Shown here: piece after piece, positions 1 to 11,026 of the stretch
Position numbering within the stretch: the stretch's first letter is position 1
Layout of the letters: every line of letters starts with the position of its first letter
Origin: Ricinus communis
Lineage: Eukaryota > Streptophyta > Magnoliopsida > Malpighiales > Euphorbiaceae
Direction: 5' to 3'
Length of the DNA stretch: 64,000 nt
Assembly (NCBI RefSeq): GCF_019578655.1
Contig: NC_063260.1
Location: 14,944,001 to 15,008,000, forward strand
The notes under the pieces: model-generated
What the model saw: only the letters and a program-made list of their open reading frames with translations
Databases searched by the model: none
What the model was told of the DNA's origin: nothing
Program-made: the position numbers and the translations under genes

Positions 1-357
1 CCCTATTTTGGCCAAATTGAACATATATTGAGCGTTTTCGGCGGTCGAAGAGGTATTTTTCTTGCCTTACATACTATTTCCTATGATCTAAATACTAGAT
101 ACATGGATTAATTACTCAAAATATATGAAAAGTTGTAAAAAATTTGAAAAACTTTTATGGCCTAACCCATAGAGTCTATCAACTTTATGTTGAGCAGATC
201 GGTCCTGCACAGCCTGAATCGAGTGTGCACAGGCTAGAAATCAATTTTTAAGGTGTTTTGATGCAAAATAACTATAAAAAAATAACATACTTGTTTCAGG
301 TCTCGGTATATGTTTATTGTCTCTTTACATATGTTTTTATGCTTTTTAGAGCGACGT
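1..357. other. Window start, no gene recognised
   Basis: AT-rich DNA lying upstream of the plant-mobile-domain relic. Short frames here give no recognisable protein. It may be part of the element that carried the relic, but no terminal repeat or target duplication is visible. Confidence 0.4.
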
Positions 358-358
358 T

Positions 359-835
359 GTGTCGATCCGATTCGCTGAAAATTTCTATGGTGGTCGTGAG
401 TGGTTTGATGACCTATCGAGTTCGGTGCAGGCTCAGATTGGCGATACCAAGTTCCAACGGTTCATTGCTAACTTTCCATCCATCACTTGGAGGACTGATC
501 ATAGTTCAGTCTACGCACTGCTCGAGAGGTGGATGGACACCACTCACACCTTTCACACCTCGATTGCTGAGCCGACCCTATCTCCCCTTTCTTTTATTGC
601 TATGATGGGGGTTGACTTCATAGGTACCCCCATACCTTTCAATGATACTATTCACAATCAGTAGTCCGATGTCTCAGACCAGTTCATCATTGACTTATTG
701 GGCTTCTTGCCGATGCGCAAGAACACTTATTGCCTGGATTACTAGAGCATCCCCCGCCACTACCGGAGTTTTGTACCCAAGGCTACTCGGGAGATAGACT
801 AGATGGCCTGAGCTTTTCTAATCTACTTTTGCCTT
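359..835 (+). pseudogene. Plant mobile domain (aminotransferase-like) protein fragment
   Basis: An open frame runs 359-664 (101 codons) and the resemblance continues after stop codons to about 830. The signature is the stretch LLERWMDTTHTFH followed by a hydrophobic block (LSPLSFIAMMGVDF) and GTPIPFND, the usual core of the plant mobile domain (PF10536), found in MAIL1-like proteins, PP7-long proteins and many transposon-carried genes. Further on, YRSFVPKATREID and AFLIYF resemble the later part of the domain. In-frame stops near 662, 743 and 800 and the abrupt end against a copia fragment at about 835 show a broken copy. The host version acts in transposon silencing; this relic more likely came with a mobile element. 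Its identity rests on motif recall. Confidence 0.6.
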
Positions 836-2490
836 GAATTCTTAAACTTTTCAAAAGATTCATGCTTATGTTTCATTAATTATACATAACCAATACCGCG
901 AGTAATAATCAATAAAGGTTATGAAGTAGAAATACCCTCCTCTAGCTATTATAATAAATGGTCCACATATATCACTATATATGAGATCTAAAATACCTTT
1001 GGCCCTTTCCCTTTGTCCAACAAAAGGAATCCTCGTCATTTTGCCTTCAACACAAAATTCATAAGTTGGAATGGGGATTGAATCCATTAGGTTCAATATG
1101 CCTAAACTAGCTACCTTATTAATCATATCTTGTGCAATATGTCCTAATTTTAAATGCCATACATATTTTTAATTAGATTCATATTTAGTGAATTCCATTA
1201 GCATGTTTCAATTGCAAATAAAATAAACCATTTTACAATAAACCAATGTTGTCCGATTCATTTCTAAATTGCAAATTATAAACATTATTCTTAAATGTAT
1301 AAATATAACCTATTTTTTGTCAAACTATAAATAGAAATAATGTCTTTGTAAACATTTAGAATAAAAAGACAATTGTCCAAAAATAAAGAATGATAAGGGA
1401 GCGAGCTAATAGATGCACATCCGATGGCATTGGCAACATCCATTTTCCTATTTCCAACCTTTAAGATCATCTCATCATTCGCAAAGATTATACTACTTCT
1501 CAAATCCTGCACAAATGCACATAAATTATATGAAGCATTTGAATATAAATATTCAAAAAAGATAATGAGCAATTAGAAGAATTTGTAAAGCAAGAGACGT
1601 GCATACCATCTAAAGGTACATCCTTTCTCTTACCCTTGACCTTTAAGTATTTGGGATACTCTGTGCAATTCCTTTTTCAATGACCTTCTTTGTTGCAAAA
1701 GAAACACTTTACATTGCCATTTGCTTTAGCCTTGCCCTTATCCTTTGATACTCCTCTAAAAGGCTTTGGATGAGAAGTAGTTGCCTTTCCCTTATTCTTC
1801 TTCTTTCTCTTTTTAGAGGAACTAAAAGTTGAACCATGGACAAGGACAGTCTCTTTACCCTTACCCTGCATATCTTTAGATGTTGTGGTTAGCATGTTTA
1901 GAAGCTTAGGAAGAGAGATATTTTGTTCTTGTAGAAGTTCACAATGAACTGTGAGAATGATTCTGGAAGGGATTGAAGAATCAAATATGTCTGTAGATTC
2001 TCATCCATGCTAAAGTTCAGGTTCTCAAGTCCTTTAATATAACCAATTATCTTGAGCATGATCTTCAATATCAGCGCCCTCAAACATTTTGGACCTAAAC
2101 AACTGCCTAGATATCTTATATCTAGCGATCCTACTTGTCTCACTATATAATTCTTTTAGATGAAGAATTATATTTGCAACTCCCTTCATCTTATTATATT
2201 GCCTTTAGGGTTCTAAACTCATAGATGCCATGGTATAATAGATAGCTTGGATTTCATCATCTTTTCCATTTTTCTTGAGTATCCCCCTCATCTTCACTTG
2301 CCTCTTCTGGCAAAAAGGGCATAGGAGTAACCAGAACATATTTAATCCTCTCAAATTTAAGAACAATTCTTAAATTTTTTGGCCAATCTAAAAAATTTAA
2401 CCTAGTAAGCTTGCTCGCATCTAATATGCCACTAAGTGGGCTACTTATTTTGTATGTTGTCATGATGACTGCAAAAAATAACAAAAAGAT
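836..2490 (-). mobile_element. Ty1/copia retrotransposon remnant: gag, protease region, integrase start
   Basis: Read on the minus strand, decayed pieces follow copia order. A gag N-terminus lies at 2484-2257 (SPLSGILDASKLTRLNFLDW) and a UBN2-type gag core at 2143-1898 (LQTYLILQSLPESFSQF). A lysine-rich gag tail at 1895-1677 ends in a zinc knuckle (CFFCNKEGH, then a stop, then KRNC). A protease/pre-integrase part covers 1572-1291 (LDNCLFILNVYKDIISI). The integrase start is at 1126-866 (SDICGPF, FITFIDYYSRY). The frame is lost at several points, and resemblance ends near 836 inside the integrase; reverse transcriptase and RNase H are missing. No PBS or LTR could be fixed on the upstream side. 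The element is dead. Confidence 0.8.
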
Positions 2491-3044
2491 TTAATTACCA
2501 GTACTAGACAACACTAATATCATTTTGTTCTTTATATTAAATTAATATCCTACTAATTTGGCACCACTCACACTTCTAAAATGAGTAACAAAAATTCTTG
2601 TTGGATTGAATTCTAGTGAGTGATTAGATCCTAGAATTTTAACCTACTTTAGGTTCATACGTCAATCTTGATATATTAAAATTTAATAAATAACTCTTAT
2701 TTATGTGCATCTCATGTACCATCCAATCTAATCTTTGTAGTAATTAGTATATTGGACCTCAAGTTCTATCCTATATTCAATAAACATATATACATTTTAT
2801 TAATTCTTTCAAGTTCAAAGCTATTCTTGAGAATTAATAAGTGCATATATTTAACAATAAATCATGCTTAACAAGATTATTAAAGATATAAATCATATAA
2901 ATCTCTTATAACCTTGCATAGTGGAGAGTCATGATATGATTTCATAAATTATATCATTTGTTAACTTAATAATTACTTTCAAGATTTTTTTGTCTTTATT
3001 ATTAAGTCTCACTTTTCACATGCTTCCATACATCCATACATACA
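2491..3044. other. AT-rich stretch between copia and virus pieces
   Basis: This lies just upstream (minus sense) of the copia gag and could be its leader or LTR, but no TG...CA ends, PBS or duplicate copy in the window confirm that. The viral similarity shared with 8490-9022 begins at about 3045-3065. Confidence 0.3.
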
Positions 3045-3553
3045 TATCTCTTTTGGATGATCAGTGTTGGGGATTGGAGAGGTGAAGACTACAGGAGGTT
3101 TTTGGATTTGGCTTTCTATCCTAACAAGCTGCTTCTCTATTGTGTTAAGATAGGTATTCGAGAAATTATTCTGTTGAACAATATTCTTGACATTTTTCTC
3201 AAGATCTTCTCCTATTAATTTGTAAGGTGTAGCCTCTATTTTATTCTCTCTATAAGGAATTTGATTTGGATCTTTTTTTTATGCAAAATTGATAGTATCT
3301 CTGTTAAATACTGTCATTTTCTTGTAAAAAATGCTTAAAAAATCAAAATTTTTTAGAATGGTTTTTCTTTGAATAGAAATCTTCATGTAAAAGCTTTTTA
3401 TTGATTTGAAAATCTTTTGAAATCATGTTGATTTCCGCTTCTAGATTTTGTTATTGCAGATGGTGATGGTGAAGAGGGGGTAGAGACGGTCTCTATATCA
3501 TCATCATCTTTCTTTGGTTCATTGTTGTAACACCCTTAGTTGTAATAATAATA

Positions 3554-3557
<4 letters not shown>

Positions 3558-3597
<40 letters not shown>
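3558..3597. repeat. (TA)n microsatellite
   Basis: About 20 uninterrupted TA units inside the solo LTR. Confidence 0.95.
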
Positions 3598-3600
<3 letters not shown>

Positions 3601-4789
3601 AAAAAAAAACTCTCATTTTTCTCCTCCTCTCTCTTTTTCCTTCCTCCCCCTTCCCCCTCTCCTTCTCCTTCCAGCCCAACCTTCCCAACCCTCCCCCCTC
3701 GGCAGTCGCAGTCCTCCCCGCCTCCTTCACGCGGCTTCGACCAAAGGCGCATTGTCGGTTTGGCCTCCCCGTCCTTTCCGCAAACCGACGGCCGAATCGG
3801 ACTCCCTATCCCCAAAAACCCCGGAAGCAACCCTCCTGGAAAATCCTTACCTTGGGAAGTGTCGCGTGAGCAGCGACTTTCCGGCCCCGATCCGCCGCCC
3901 GGCCACTTTCCGGCCAAAACTCTTGTACGACTAACTTCCACCGGTGTTTTCCGAAATATTTCAATTTTTAACTCGGTATAATTTTATTTAGACTCTGAAA
4001 AAATTTTGTTTTAATATTAGAAAGTTATTGTAGCTATTAATTGCTTGTGATGGGTAGTTTAAAAATAAACCAAATTAAATTGTTTGGGTTGTGGTGTTTT
4101 GGAGTCGGGAAAATATTAGTGGCTTCTTGTGGCCCGGCTCTTTATTAAATTCCAGCATGTCGATATGTTTTATGCAGTCCTGGACCCATTTCACGGGGGG
4201 TAAATATCCGTAATTTAGGGGAGGTTTTGTCAAATTTTCGGCAGAATCCTCGAGTCCAATTTAATTCTAGGCAGTCGACCTTAGGGTCTAAGTCTAGAAA
4301 AAATTTTTGAATGTCTATTAATTGTATGTCTTTTGTTATTAGATAATTCAGCCTTCCTGCCAGCTCCACCCGAGGCGTGGACGGACTGTGGAACGATCAA
4401 ATCGTGAGTTAAAGTCATTTAATCTTTGCGCTATTGCTAGTCCGATTTTAATATGCTATTTAGAATTTGTGCTTAATATAATTATTAGTATCGCAAAATA
4501 AATGATTTCACTTGATTATTAATATTTGAAATAATATAAATATTATTATTAGTATGTTATAATAAGATAAACATTATTATTTTTCCCTCACAAATTGCAC
4601 GTTGTTTTACCTTAAATCTTTAATCTTTATTTCCGATATGTGTTGGTTGAGTTCATCAGGATAATGATATTTATTATATGTGATGATTGCGAATTGGGAA
4701 ATGTGGCTTGTAGAACATACGATGGGTTACATCGGGACCGCGTGCTACCGGTAATGATCATGGACATGTAATAAGATATTTATGGGTTT

Positions 4790-5060
4790 GCCCACGGTGA
4801 GCATGGCTCTCTGGGCTGATTTGTGTAAATTCACGAGGTAAGGTCCCTGGTCGAGCATTGCTCTCAGGCTTATTTGGATATTTAAGTGACGGTGGAGGTA
4901 AGGTCCCTAGTCGAGCATTGCTCTTGGGGGCTTGATCTTATTGGATTAAGAGAGCCGAATAGCTACTAGATTTCTTATTTGGATACTTAAGTGACCGGTA
5001 AGGTCCCCGAGCATTGCTCTCGGGGGCGCCAGTCTTATTGGATTAAGAGAGCCAAAATGG
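4790..5060. repeat. Imperfect tandem repeats in the solo LTR
   Basis: Three degenerate copies share AGGTAAGGTCCC and GAGCATTGCTCT; the last two are followed by CTTATTGGATTAAGAGAGCC. Each copy contains a short palindrome (GAGCATTGCTC-like). Spacing between copies varies (roughly 70-110 bp). Confidence 0.7.
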
Positions 5061-5639
5061 TACGTTAGAATTTGGGGTTAGGGTTCTACTTAGCCACACG
5101 TCCCGTGAAAGTAAAAATGTCTTTATTTATTTACACTCTCTCCTTTTATCATTTTATTATTACGGTGTATGATTTTATATTATGATTGTAATTATATTCA
5201 GAAATTGGTATATTGTTTTGAATAATTAATATATCATGTGAAGGTTGCAATAGTCCTTAGATTATTTGATTTTGACTCTAGCCTCGCTTGTAAATTTTTT
5301 TCGGGGTGGCGTTAAAGACCTTCGCATTTGTGATCCGACTTCTTCTTCTTCGGACTTTTGTAATTATCTTGTACTTCTATACTTGTCATTATTACTCTAG
5401 AGTATCCGCAGTAGGAAATTTTAAAATTTATATAACGATTTTTGACTCATGTTGGTAATATGATGATTTATTATGCAAGACAATTATGACTACTTTATAT
5501 TTTGATAATTGTATATCTGGTTTTGCGGGTTGGTAAGGCTTACTACGGGTTTTGGTGGCCTTAAGCCTACCCATTCCCTAGTGCCGGTCACGGGCCCACA
5601 AAGTGGGTCGTGACAATTGTAGACGGGTCTAGGGATATT

Positions 5640-6706
5640 GCTTTGGTAATCAACATTCTGTAATATAGTGTTTGAGCTTGGTATATCAGATGTTGAAAAT
5701 CTTGGTTGTGTTTGAGATGGAGTTAGTTCTTTGTAAAGAGCATAAAACAATAAGGAAGAGTAATGCTGATACCCTTCCATATCTACTAATTGACGACATT
5801 GAAGAGTCATCATCAGAAAATCTAGAAGAGGTTGATTTCCTGTTGAATGTAAGCTTTACTTTTCCATATGGAAACTGGGCTATATTTCTGAAATTTTTAT
5901 TTGGCTCTATTTGCTTTAGTGATTCAGGTTGGGTTGCACCTTCAAGGATCCATTCTTCTGGAAGAGTGATATCCTTCCATTGAATAGTTTTTGGAATGGT
6001 TGCATTGGATTTAAAAAGATCTGTTTGTAGAAATAAGGTTTCTCCTTTTGGTGAATGGAGTTTGTGTTTCGAACCAAAAGCAGAAATCATAGCTTTGTAA
6101 TGTATTTTGAAAATCAATGCTATCAGAATAGATCCTTCAAGCATTTTGTAATTATGTGTCTTTATTTGAAGAACAATGCTCTTTAAAACATTTTTATCAT
6201 TTAAAGAAATTGTAATGTTTGGAAAACAATTGAAAGAAATTGGTCCTTTATTAAGGCTTAACTCAACAGTACCTAACAAAGAATCATACAAATTTGTAAA
6301 CCTAGCATCTCTAAGGACTGCTAAGATGGAAGTATCTAAACCTTCTCTGGTAAGGGGTTTTATTCCTACATGGACAAGGCCTATATGAATATACTTATAG
6401 TCTTTTTTTATGCTTTTGGAGGGTCTTTGGATTCAAAAGATAAATTTCTTCAAAAGGCTTTGAAATTTGAATATCTCTTCTTTCTGGATTTGATAGTAAA
6501 ATATCGGTTTGAAGAGGAAAAGAAAACTTTGAAAACTCATAAATTTGCTTCTTTTGAACCTTGGGTATTTTCCAATCATCAATATGCTTTGAAAAATGCT
6601 TTGATAGTGATTTCCTCATTATTTACTAAACCTTTAGACCTTGAGTAAGAAGAGGTAGAAGAGTTTGAGAAAGAAGAAGATCTATAGAAAAAGGTTCTAA
6701 ATTCAT
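5640..6706 (-). pseudogene. Viral movement protein, piece 1 copy
   Basis: The start codon is taken at 6706-6704 because the same ATG-Asn-Leu start opens the better-preserved copy at 10337. Recognisable stretches include FSKHIDDW and QKKQIYEFSKF (6619-6395), then TVELSLNKGPISFNCFPNIT, KMLEGSILIALIFKIHYKAM and LPEEWILEGATQP (6291-5686). The protein resembles 30K-superfamily movement proteins of Caulimoviridae, which enlarge plasmodesmata for cell-to-cell spread. A frame break between 6395 and 6291 splits the gene. The frame is then open to the solo LTR edge with altered C-terminal sequence. The MP call rests on position just after the primer site and on similarity to the other copies, so the family assignment is partly inferred. 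Confidence 0.65.
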
Positions 6707-6906
6707 TTTAAAATAAATCAAGATAACTTTCTAAACAAACATGAACCAAGCCACACCGGTGCTGCACCCTGCATACACGGACGGACTTATCTTTACTTGT
6801 TCATAAATGAACAAGTTTGTTTATCGCTGATGATATGATATGATTAAAATGATTCTAAAATCTCTTTTATGCAAATAATGTTTCTTTCACGGAACCCAAT
6901 TGGCTC

Positions 6907-6919
6907 CGATACCAATTTG
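6907..6919 (-). promoter_or_regulatory. tRNA-Met primer binding site (piece 1)
   Basis: The minus strand reads TGGTATCGGAGCC, one mismatch from TGGTATCAGAGCC, the complement of the plant initiator tRNA-Met 3' end that primes minus-strand synthesis in Caulimoviridae. It sits about 200 nt upstream of the MP start, as in piece 3. Confidence 0.8.
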
Positions 6920-7215
6920 GACTTTAAACAGACTATGAGTTACACGCAGGATCCTGGACAGACGACAGCAAGGCCCAAGCACGAGAACATACGCTTGTTA
7001 AATCTTAAATAAGAATGGAAGAAAGATGATAAAATTTTATTAATGGATGAACAAATATACAAACTTTGAAATAAAAGCTTTGAACAAAAGAAATATAACT
7101 TACAAGAGTTGATGAATACAAGAGGAAAATGGTTTCTCACTCTTACTCTCACACTTTCTTTTCTCACTATATTTCTAATGGTATGACTTGAAGAATACAA
7201 GAGTTTCTTGGTATT

Positions 7216-7581
7216 TTTCAGTCATGTTTTTGAAGGAACTCTCTGGTTAGAAAGTCTGGAATTGAATTCGAATCTCCTCTTATGGATCGCTTTGAAATTT
7301 TGAAATGAACAAAACTATCGAAGATAAGAATGGTTTTTCTTTCGATAGTTTTATGCATTTCAAAATTTCAATGTGATCTTTTAAACCAAAAATTTCTTTT
7401 AAGGATTGATTGTAAATCCGCCAAAGAAGTTTTACAAAAAGATGTTCAAAATATAGCTTCAAAACTGATTTTTGCCAGATGGCAAGCCATTCTTTCTGTT
7501 TTTGATTTTAAAATCGAATACATAAGAGGAGATTCGAATTCAATTCCAGACTTTTTAACCAGAGAGTTCCTTCAAAAATAG
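7216..7581. repeat. Inverted RNase H junction (short palindrome)
   Basis: Viral RNase H sequence is present in both orientations around 7325-7335. The stretch at 7232-7281 is close to the reverse complement of 7524-7574, and 7284-7318 is close to the reverse complement of 7340-7378. The right arm keeps about 145 bp that the left arm has lost. This is the seam between piece 1 (minus) and piece 2 (plus). Transcription across it would give a fold-back RNA. Confidence 0.8.
7340..7581 (+). pseudogene. Viral RNase H C-terminus (piece 2)
   Basis: The frame ends LRIDCKSAKEVLQK, FARWQAILSVFDFKIEYIRG and SNSIPDFLTREFLQK, then TAG at 7579-7581. The D-C-K-S block and the arginine-tryptophan stretch followed by IEYIRG...N..PDFLTR are typical of the last third of Caulimoviridae and Ty3-type RNase H, which removes template RNA during reverse transcription. 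The N-terminal half with the first catalytic Asp/Glu residues is missing because of the inverted junction at about 7330. Confidence 0.75.
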
Positions 7582-7589
7582 GAGTGAAA

Positions 7590-8480
7590 ATGCCAAGAAA
7601 ATCGAAAGCAAAAGAAGAAAAGTCGACAATAAATTCAAAGCCTGTTCAAAGTCCAAAGAAGGAGATTTTACCCTCCTCTTCAAAGCCTATCAGAACCTGG
7701 ACCGAAATCATCCAGGAAGAAATTGACAAAAGCAAGGAAGATCCGACAATTACAAATTCGGAGCGCGGCTTTGCACAGCGAGATCCCTGGAGATTTTAAA
7801 GGGTCCAAGAATATTCAAAGCAAATGATACAACTTCACCCTGAAGTCTCTCCAAAGACATCCTCCTCTTCCAACAAAGGTAAAGGTATACTTTCTATCCC
7901 TTTTTCAAAACCTGAGATAGAAATTTCCCTCAAAACCTATCTCAGAGCTCTCAAAGCATTTCAAAGCCTAACTCTCAAGAAATAGTTTTGTCACAAATAA
8001 AACTTTTCAAATCCAATGAGTATATAGAAAAACAAAATTTTCAAAGCATTTTAAATATTGAGGAAGGATTATAATAGAACCTCGATTTCAAAATTTTCCC
8101 TCCAGGATGGTATTTGGCGGTTCAAATTCAAACACTTCAAAAAGCACAAAGACCATAAAGACCCTGCATATTTCACATGCACCATACAAAGAATCCTCCA
8201 CCCTTCATATTGGGGAATTGATTTACATTCATCAAGATCTTTTCCAACTTCCCTCCAAAGAACTTACCCATCAAGCCTAAACTCTTCTTTCAACTATTGG
8301 GATTACCAACAAGCTTGGTTTAATACCTTTCTTCTTCAAAACGAAGGACAAAGCCATTCTTGACTTTTCTACTTCGATACAAGCTCAATCCAAACTTCAA
8401 AGATCCCATATTGGTTTAAACAATGGTAGAATTTTTATGGCAATGTTCCTGAGACCATAATTCCAGAAGTTCTACCTCTG
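7590..8480 (+). pseudogene. Viral ORF2 downstream of polymerase, piece 2 copy
   Basis: An ATG at 7590 lies 8 nt after the RNase H stop, a spacing that suits termination-reinitiation. The first part is basic and Ser/Pro-rich (MPRKSKAKEEKSTINSKPVQ) and includes RTWTEIIQEEIDKS. A later frame (8058-8363) holds SYWGIDLHSSRSFPTSLQRT. Stops and shifts (for example at 7797) break it. The homologous ORF in piece 4 starts at 13198. An ORF of unknown role after the polyprotein is a known trait of florendoviruses; no function is assigned. Confidence 0.6.
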
Positions 8481-8490
8481 TTTAATCTAT

Positions 8491-9022
8491 TCAAAGTCCT
8501 ATTGCACTGATATTCCTACTGCTTTGAGGAGTATCTGGTACTAGATTTTTGGATGACTCAGAGGTTGCTAATCTACTCATTTCTTTGGCAAACTCGGTTT
8601 GCTTTTGGAAATGGTCTTGGCTCGGCTTTGTAGTACGATATGGCTTAAAAACTGGTTTTAAGCTTCTCTGACTGGTTCGACTCTTTTGGTTGACCCGATC
8701 GGGGATTGGAGAAGTCACCACTACGGGGCTTTTGAATCCGGTTTTCTATTCTAACCGATTTGCTTTCCTATAGTGTTTAGACAGTGTTCGAATAATTGTT
8801 CTGTTGAACAATATTCTTGACATTCTTTTCAAGGTCATCGCCTACCAATTTGTAAGGTGTAGCCTCTATCTCACTCTCTCCATAAGGAATGGTTATCTTC
8901 CTAAGGGAGGATGCTGTTAGGTTTTCTCCTACCTTCCACTCGGGGGCTTTGTTCCTTAATACTCTTATCTTTAAAAGGATATGAGTGACCATGCTCTTTG
9001 CAATAAATTTGAAACCAATCAA
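8491..9022 (-). pseudogene. Viral polyprotein region between MP and coat protein
   Basis: Two frames in minus orientation (9022-8777 and 8721-8491) read through a lysine-rich stretch (WKVGENLTASSLRKITIPYG) and a Ser/Arg-rich stretch (RVNQKSRTSQRSLKPVFKPY). The same region lies at about 3525-3045 in piece 1, where the frames are worse. Its position after the MP suggests the MP-CP linker or the CP N-terminus. No domain is recognised, and frame breaks separate it from the MP. Confidence 0.5.
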
Positions 9023-9422
9023 AAATTTGATTTGGGCTTTGTTTTGAATGCAAAATTGATAGTATCTTTCCGAATACTATCTTTTTCTTTTAAAAAGTTC
9101 TTAAAAACCAAAGTTTCTTAAGATGGTTTTTCTTTGAATAGAAATCTTCATGCAAGAGTTTTTATCAATTTCAAACTCTTTTGAAATCATGTTGATCCTT
9201 CAAGGTTTTGGGTAATGGTACGATGGTGATGGTGAAGATGGGGTAGAGGTTATCTCTATATCTTCGTCATCATTCTTTGGATCGGGATGTTGCTTTGGTA
9301 ATCAACATTCTTGAGTGTTTTTGGAATATCAGATGTTGAAAACCTGGGTTGTGTTTGGGATGGAATTGGTTCTTTGTAAGGGGCATAGATAACAGAAGGA
9401 ATTTTGGATACCCTTCCAATAT

Positions 9423-10337
9423 CTATGGTCGAGGTTGAAGAACCATCATCAGAAAATCTAGAGGAAGTTGACTTTCATTGAATGTGATCTTTACCTTTCC
9501 ATCTGGATATTGGGCTATGTGTTTGAGGTTTGTATTTGGTTCTGTTTGCTTTGGAGAAGTAGGTTGGGTTGCACCTTCAAGGATCCATTCTTCTGGAAGT
9601 GTAATGTCTTTCCATTGAATGGTCTTTGGAATGGTTGTATTTGATTTGGATAGATCTGTTTGAAGGAACAGGGTTTCTCCTTTTGGTGAGTGAAGTTTGT
9701 GTTTGGAACCAAAGGCAGAAATCATAGCTTTGTAATGAATTTTGAAAATTAATGCTATCGGAATAGATCCTTCAAGCATTTTGTAATTGTGAGTTTTGAT
9801 TTGAAGAACGATGCTCTTTAAAACATTTTTATCGTTTAAAGAAATCGTGATATTTGGAAAACAATTGAAAGAAATAAGTCCTTTATTGAGACTCGACTCA
9901 ACAGTACCTAACAGGGAATCATAGAAATTTGTAAATATAGCATCCCTAAGGACGGCTAATATGGAAGTATCTAGACCTTCTCTGGTAAGGGGCTTAATAC
10001 CTACCTGGACTAGACCTATGTGGATATACTTATAATCCTTTTCCATATGCTTTTGTAGGGTCTTTGGATTTAAGAGATAAATCTCTTCAAAAGGTTTTGA
10101 AATTTGGATATCTCTTTCTTCAGTCTTGATTGTAAAATCAGTCTTGAAGAGAGGGAACTTTGAAAACTCATAAATTTGTTTCTTTTGGACTTTGGGTATT
10201 TCCCAATCGTCTATATGCTTTGAAAAATCTTCAATAGTGATTTCTTCACTATTTACTAGACCTTTGTACCTCGATGATTCAGAGGCAGAAGAATTTGAGA
10301 AAGAAGAAGATCTACAGAAGAAAGGTTCTAAATTCAT
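9423..10337 (-). pseudogene. Viral movement protein, best-preserved copy (piece 3)
   Basis: A 304-codon open frame, the longest viral frame in the window. The start ATG at 10337 lies about 155 nt after the primer site. Landmarks: a Ser-rich N-terminus, FSKHIDDWEIPKVQKKQIYE (about residues 39-58), TREGLDTSILAVLRDAIFTN, the hydrophobic GLISFNCFPNITISLND, and MLEGSIPIALIFKIHYKAM. Caulimoviridae movement proteins of the 30K type form tubules through plasmodesmata; that role is inferred from position and general resemblance. The frame ends with a shifted tail near 9450-9423, where piece 1 stays in the other frame (SRFSDD). This points to a small indel that cuts the MP from the rest of the polyprotein. 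Inactive as virus, although the MP segment alone is open. Confidence 0.68.
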
Positions 10338-10490
10338 TTTAACCTAAACCAAAATAACTTTCTAGACAAGCTCGGACCCACTCTCTCTTTCTTACTTCAC
10401 GTAAAATGAGCAGAACTTGCCTATAGGAAACTGGTCTAAAATGAATGTAAAATCTTTGTAATGTAGATATGCTTCTAATCCCGGAACCCA

Positions 10491-10503
10491 ATTGGCTCTG
10501 ATA
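10491..10503 (-). promoter_or_regulatory. tRNA-Met primer binding site (piece 3)
   Basis: The minus strand reads TGGTATCAGAGCC, an exact complement to the plant initiator tRNA-Met 3' end. By convention this marks position 1 of a Caulimoviridae genome. It separates the leader (higher coordinates) from the MP gene. Confidence 0.9.
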
Positions 10504-10786
10504 CCATTTTAGAAACAAGATCTAGGAAATAGAAGGAAATAATAAGCAGTGAAGATTTAGATCTAAGTTCGTGGCGTTGTGATTCACGCTTTAAGCGTAC
10601 TGTAGGAGCTTTAGATGCTCTTGCGAACTGTTTTCCGACTATAAACTTATAGATCTGAAAATAAATTTGAAACAAACAATCGACAAGTTTCGATGTGCGG
10701 ATCCTCTTACGAGGCAAGCACAGAGCATACGCTTGATGATGGGGAAAGAAGAAGATGATAGATAAAGAAGATAAACTTTGAATTGC

Positions 10787-10792
10787 TTTATT
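10787..10792 (-). terminator. Viral polyadenylation signal (piece 3)
   Basis: AATAAA on the minus strand, about 235 nt downstream of the TATA box. In pararetroviruses the signal lies after the promoter so that the RNA is terminally redundant. An equivalent AATAAA occurs at about 15313 in piece 4. Confidence 0.5.
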
Positions 10793-11026
10793 AATAATAA
10801 CAGGACTTTGAACATAAACATATAAACAATCTTTGAAAGCTTTAAATAAACATACAACTTTGTAAGACTTTGAAATGAAGAAAATATAGACTTACAAGAG
10901 GAGTTACAAGATTCTCTCTCTTACTCACTCTCTTTTACTCTAATCTCTTCCGTGAGATTTAGACTGACTTTCTTCTCTCTTCTAAACTCTAAGTTCTAAA
11001 TTCCGAGGGATGAAGAAGGAGGACTC

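Larger units (their letters stand above)
3526..5615. mobile_element. Solo LTR with 5-bp target duplication
   Basis: The element begins TGTAACACCC and ends GGGTCGTGACA, a terminal pattern common in plant Ty3/gypsy LTRs, and is 2,090 bp long. It is flanked by identical 5-bp copies ATTGT (3521-3525 and 5616-5620). The DNA on both sides is viral: the related piece near 9280-9300 runs through without this insert, giving an empty-site comparison. Inside are a TA microsatellite (3558-3597), a pyrimidine- and GC-rich part (3610-3940) and partial repeats built on a GGTAAGGTCCC...GAGCATTGCTCT motif (4790-5060). No internal retrotransposon sequence remains, as expected after recombination between two LTRs. 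Reading frames inside it are chance. Confidence 0.88.
3045..7330 (-). mobile_element. Endogenous pararetrovirus piece 1 (Caulimoviridae, florendovirus-like)
   Basis: Viral DNA in minus orientation, split by the solo LTR at 3526-5615. From high to low coordinate it holds an end of RNase H (7330-7216), the intergenic/leader region (about 7215-6925), a tRNA-Met primer site (6907-6919), the movement protein (6706 to about 5640) and the region after it, which resumes left of the solo LTR at about 3525-3045. It matches piece 3 (8490-11735) along most of its length with many substitutions and small indels. It meets piece 2 at an inverted junction near 7325-7335. Family placement follows from the RT, protease and MP content of the other pieces; the genus is an inference. 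Confidence 0.8.
7325..8480 (+). mobile_element. Endogenous pararetrovirus piece 2: RNase H end and ORF2
   Basis: Plus-strand viral DNA with the C-terminal RNase H (7340-7581) and the start and middle of ORF2 (7590-8480). It matches 12950-14230 of piece 4, with shared landmarks such as GGTTTAAACAA near 8417 and 14202. At about 8480 it meets piece 3 in opposite orientation, part-way through ORF2. Confidence 0.75.

Noticed and set aside
3514..3981. Overlapping plus- and minus-strand frames of 140-155 codons
   Set aside because: They cross the solo LTR boundary and a TA microsatellite, and are Pro/Ser- or Gly-rich by base composition only.
7584..7589. GTG at 7584 as the ORF2 start
   Set aside because: The ATG at 7590 in the same frame aligns with the ATG of the other copy at 13198.
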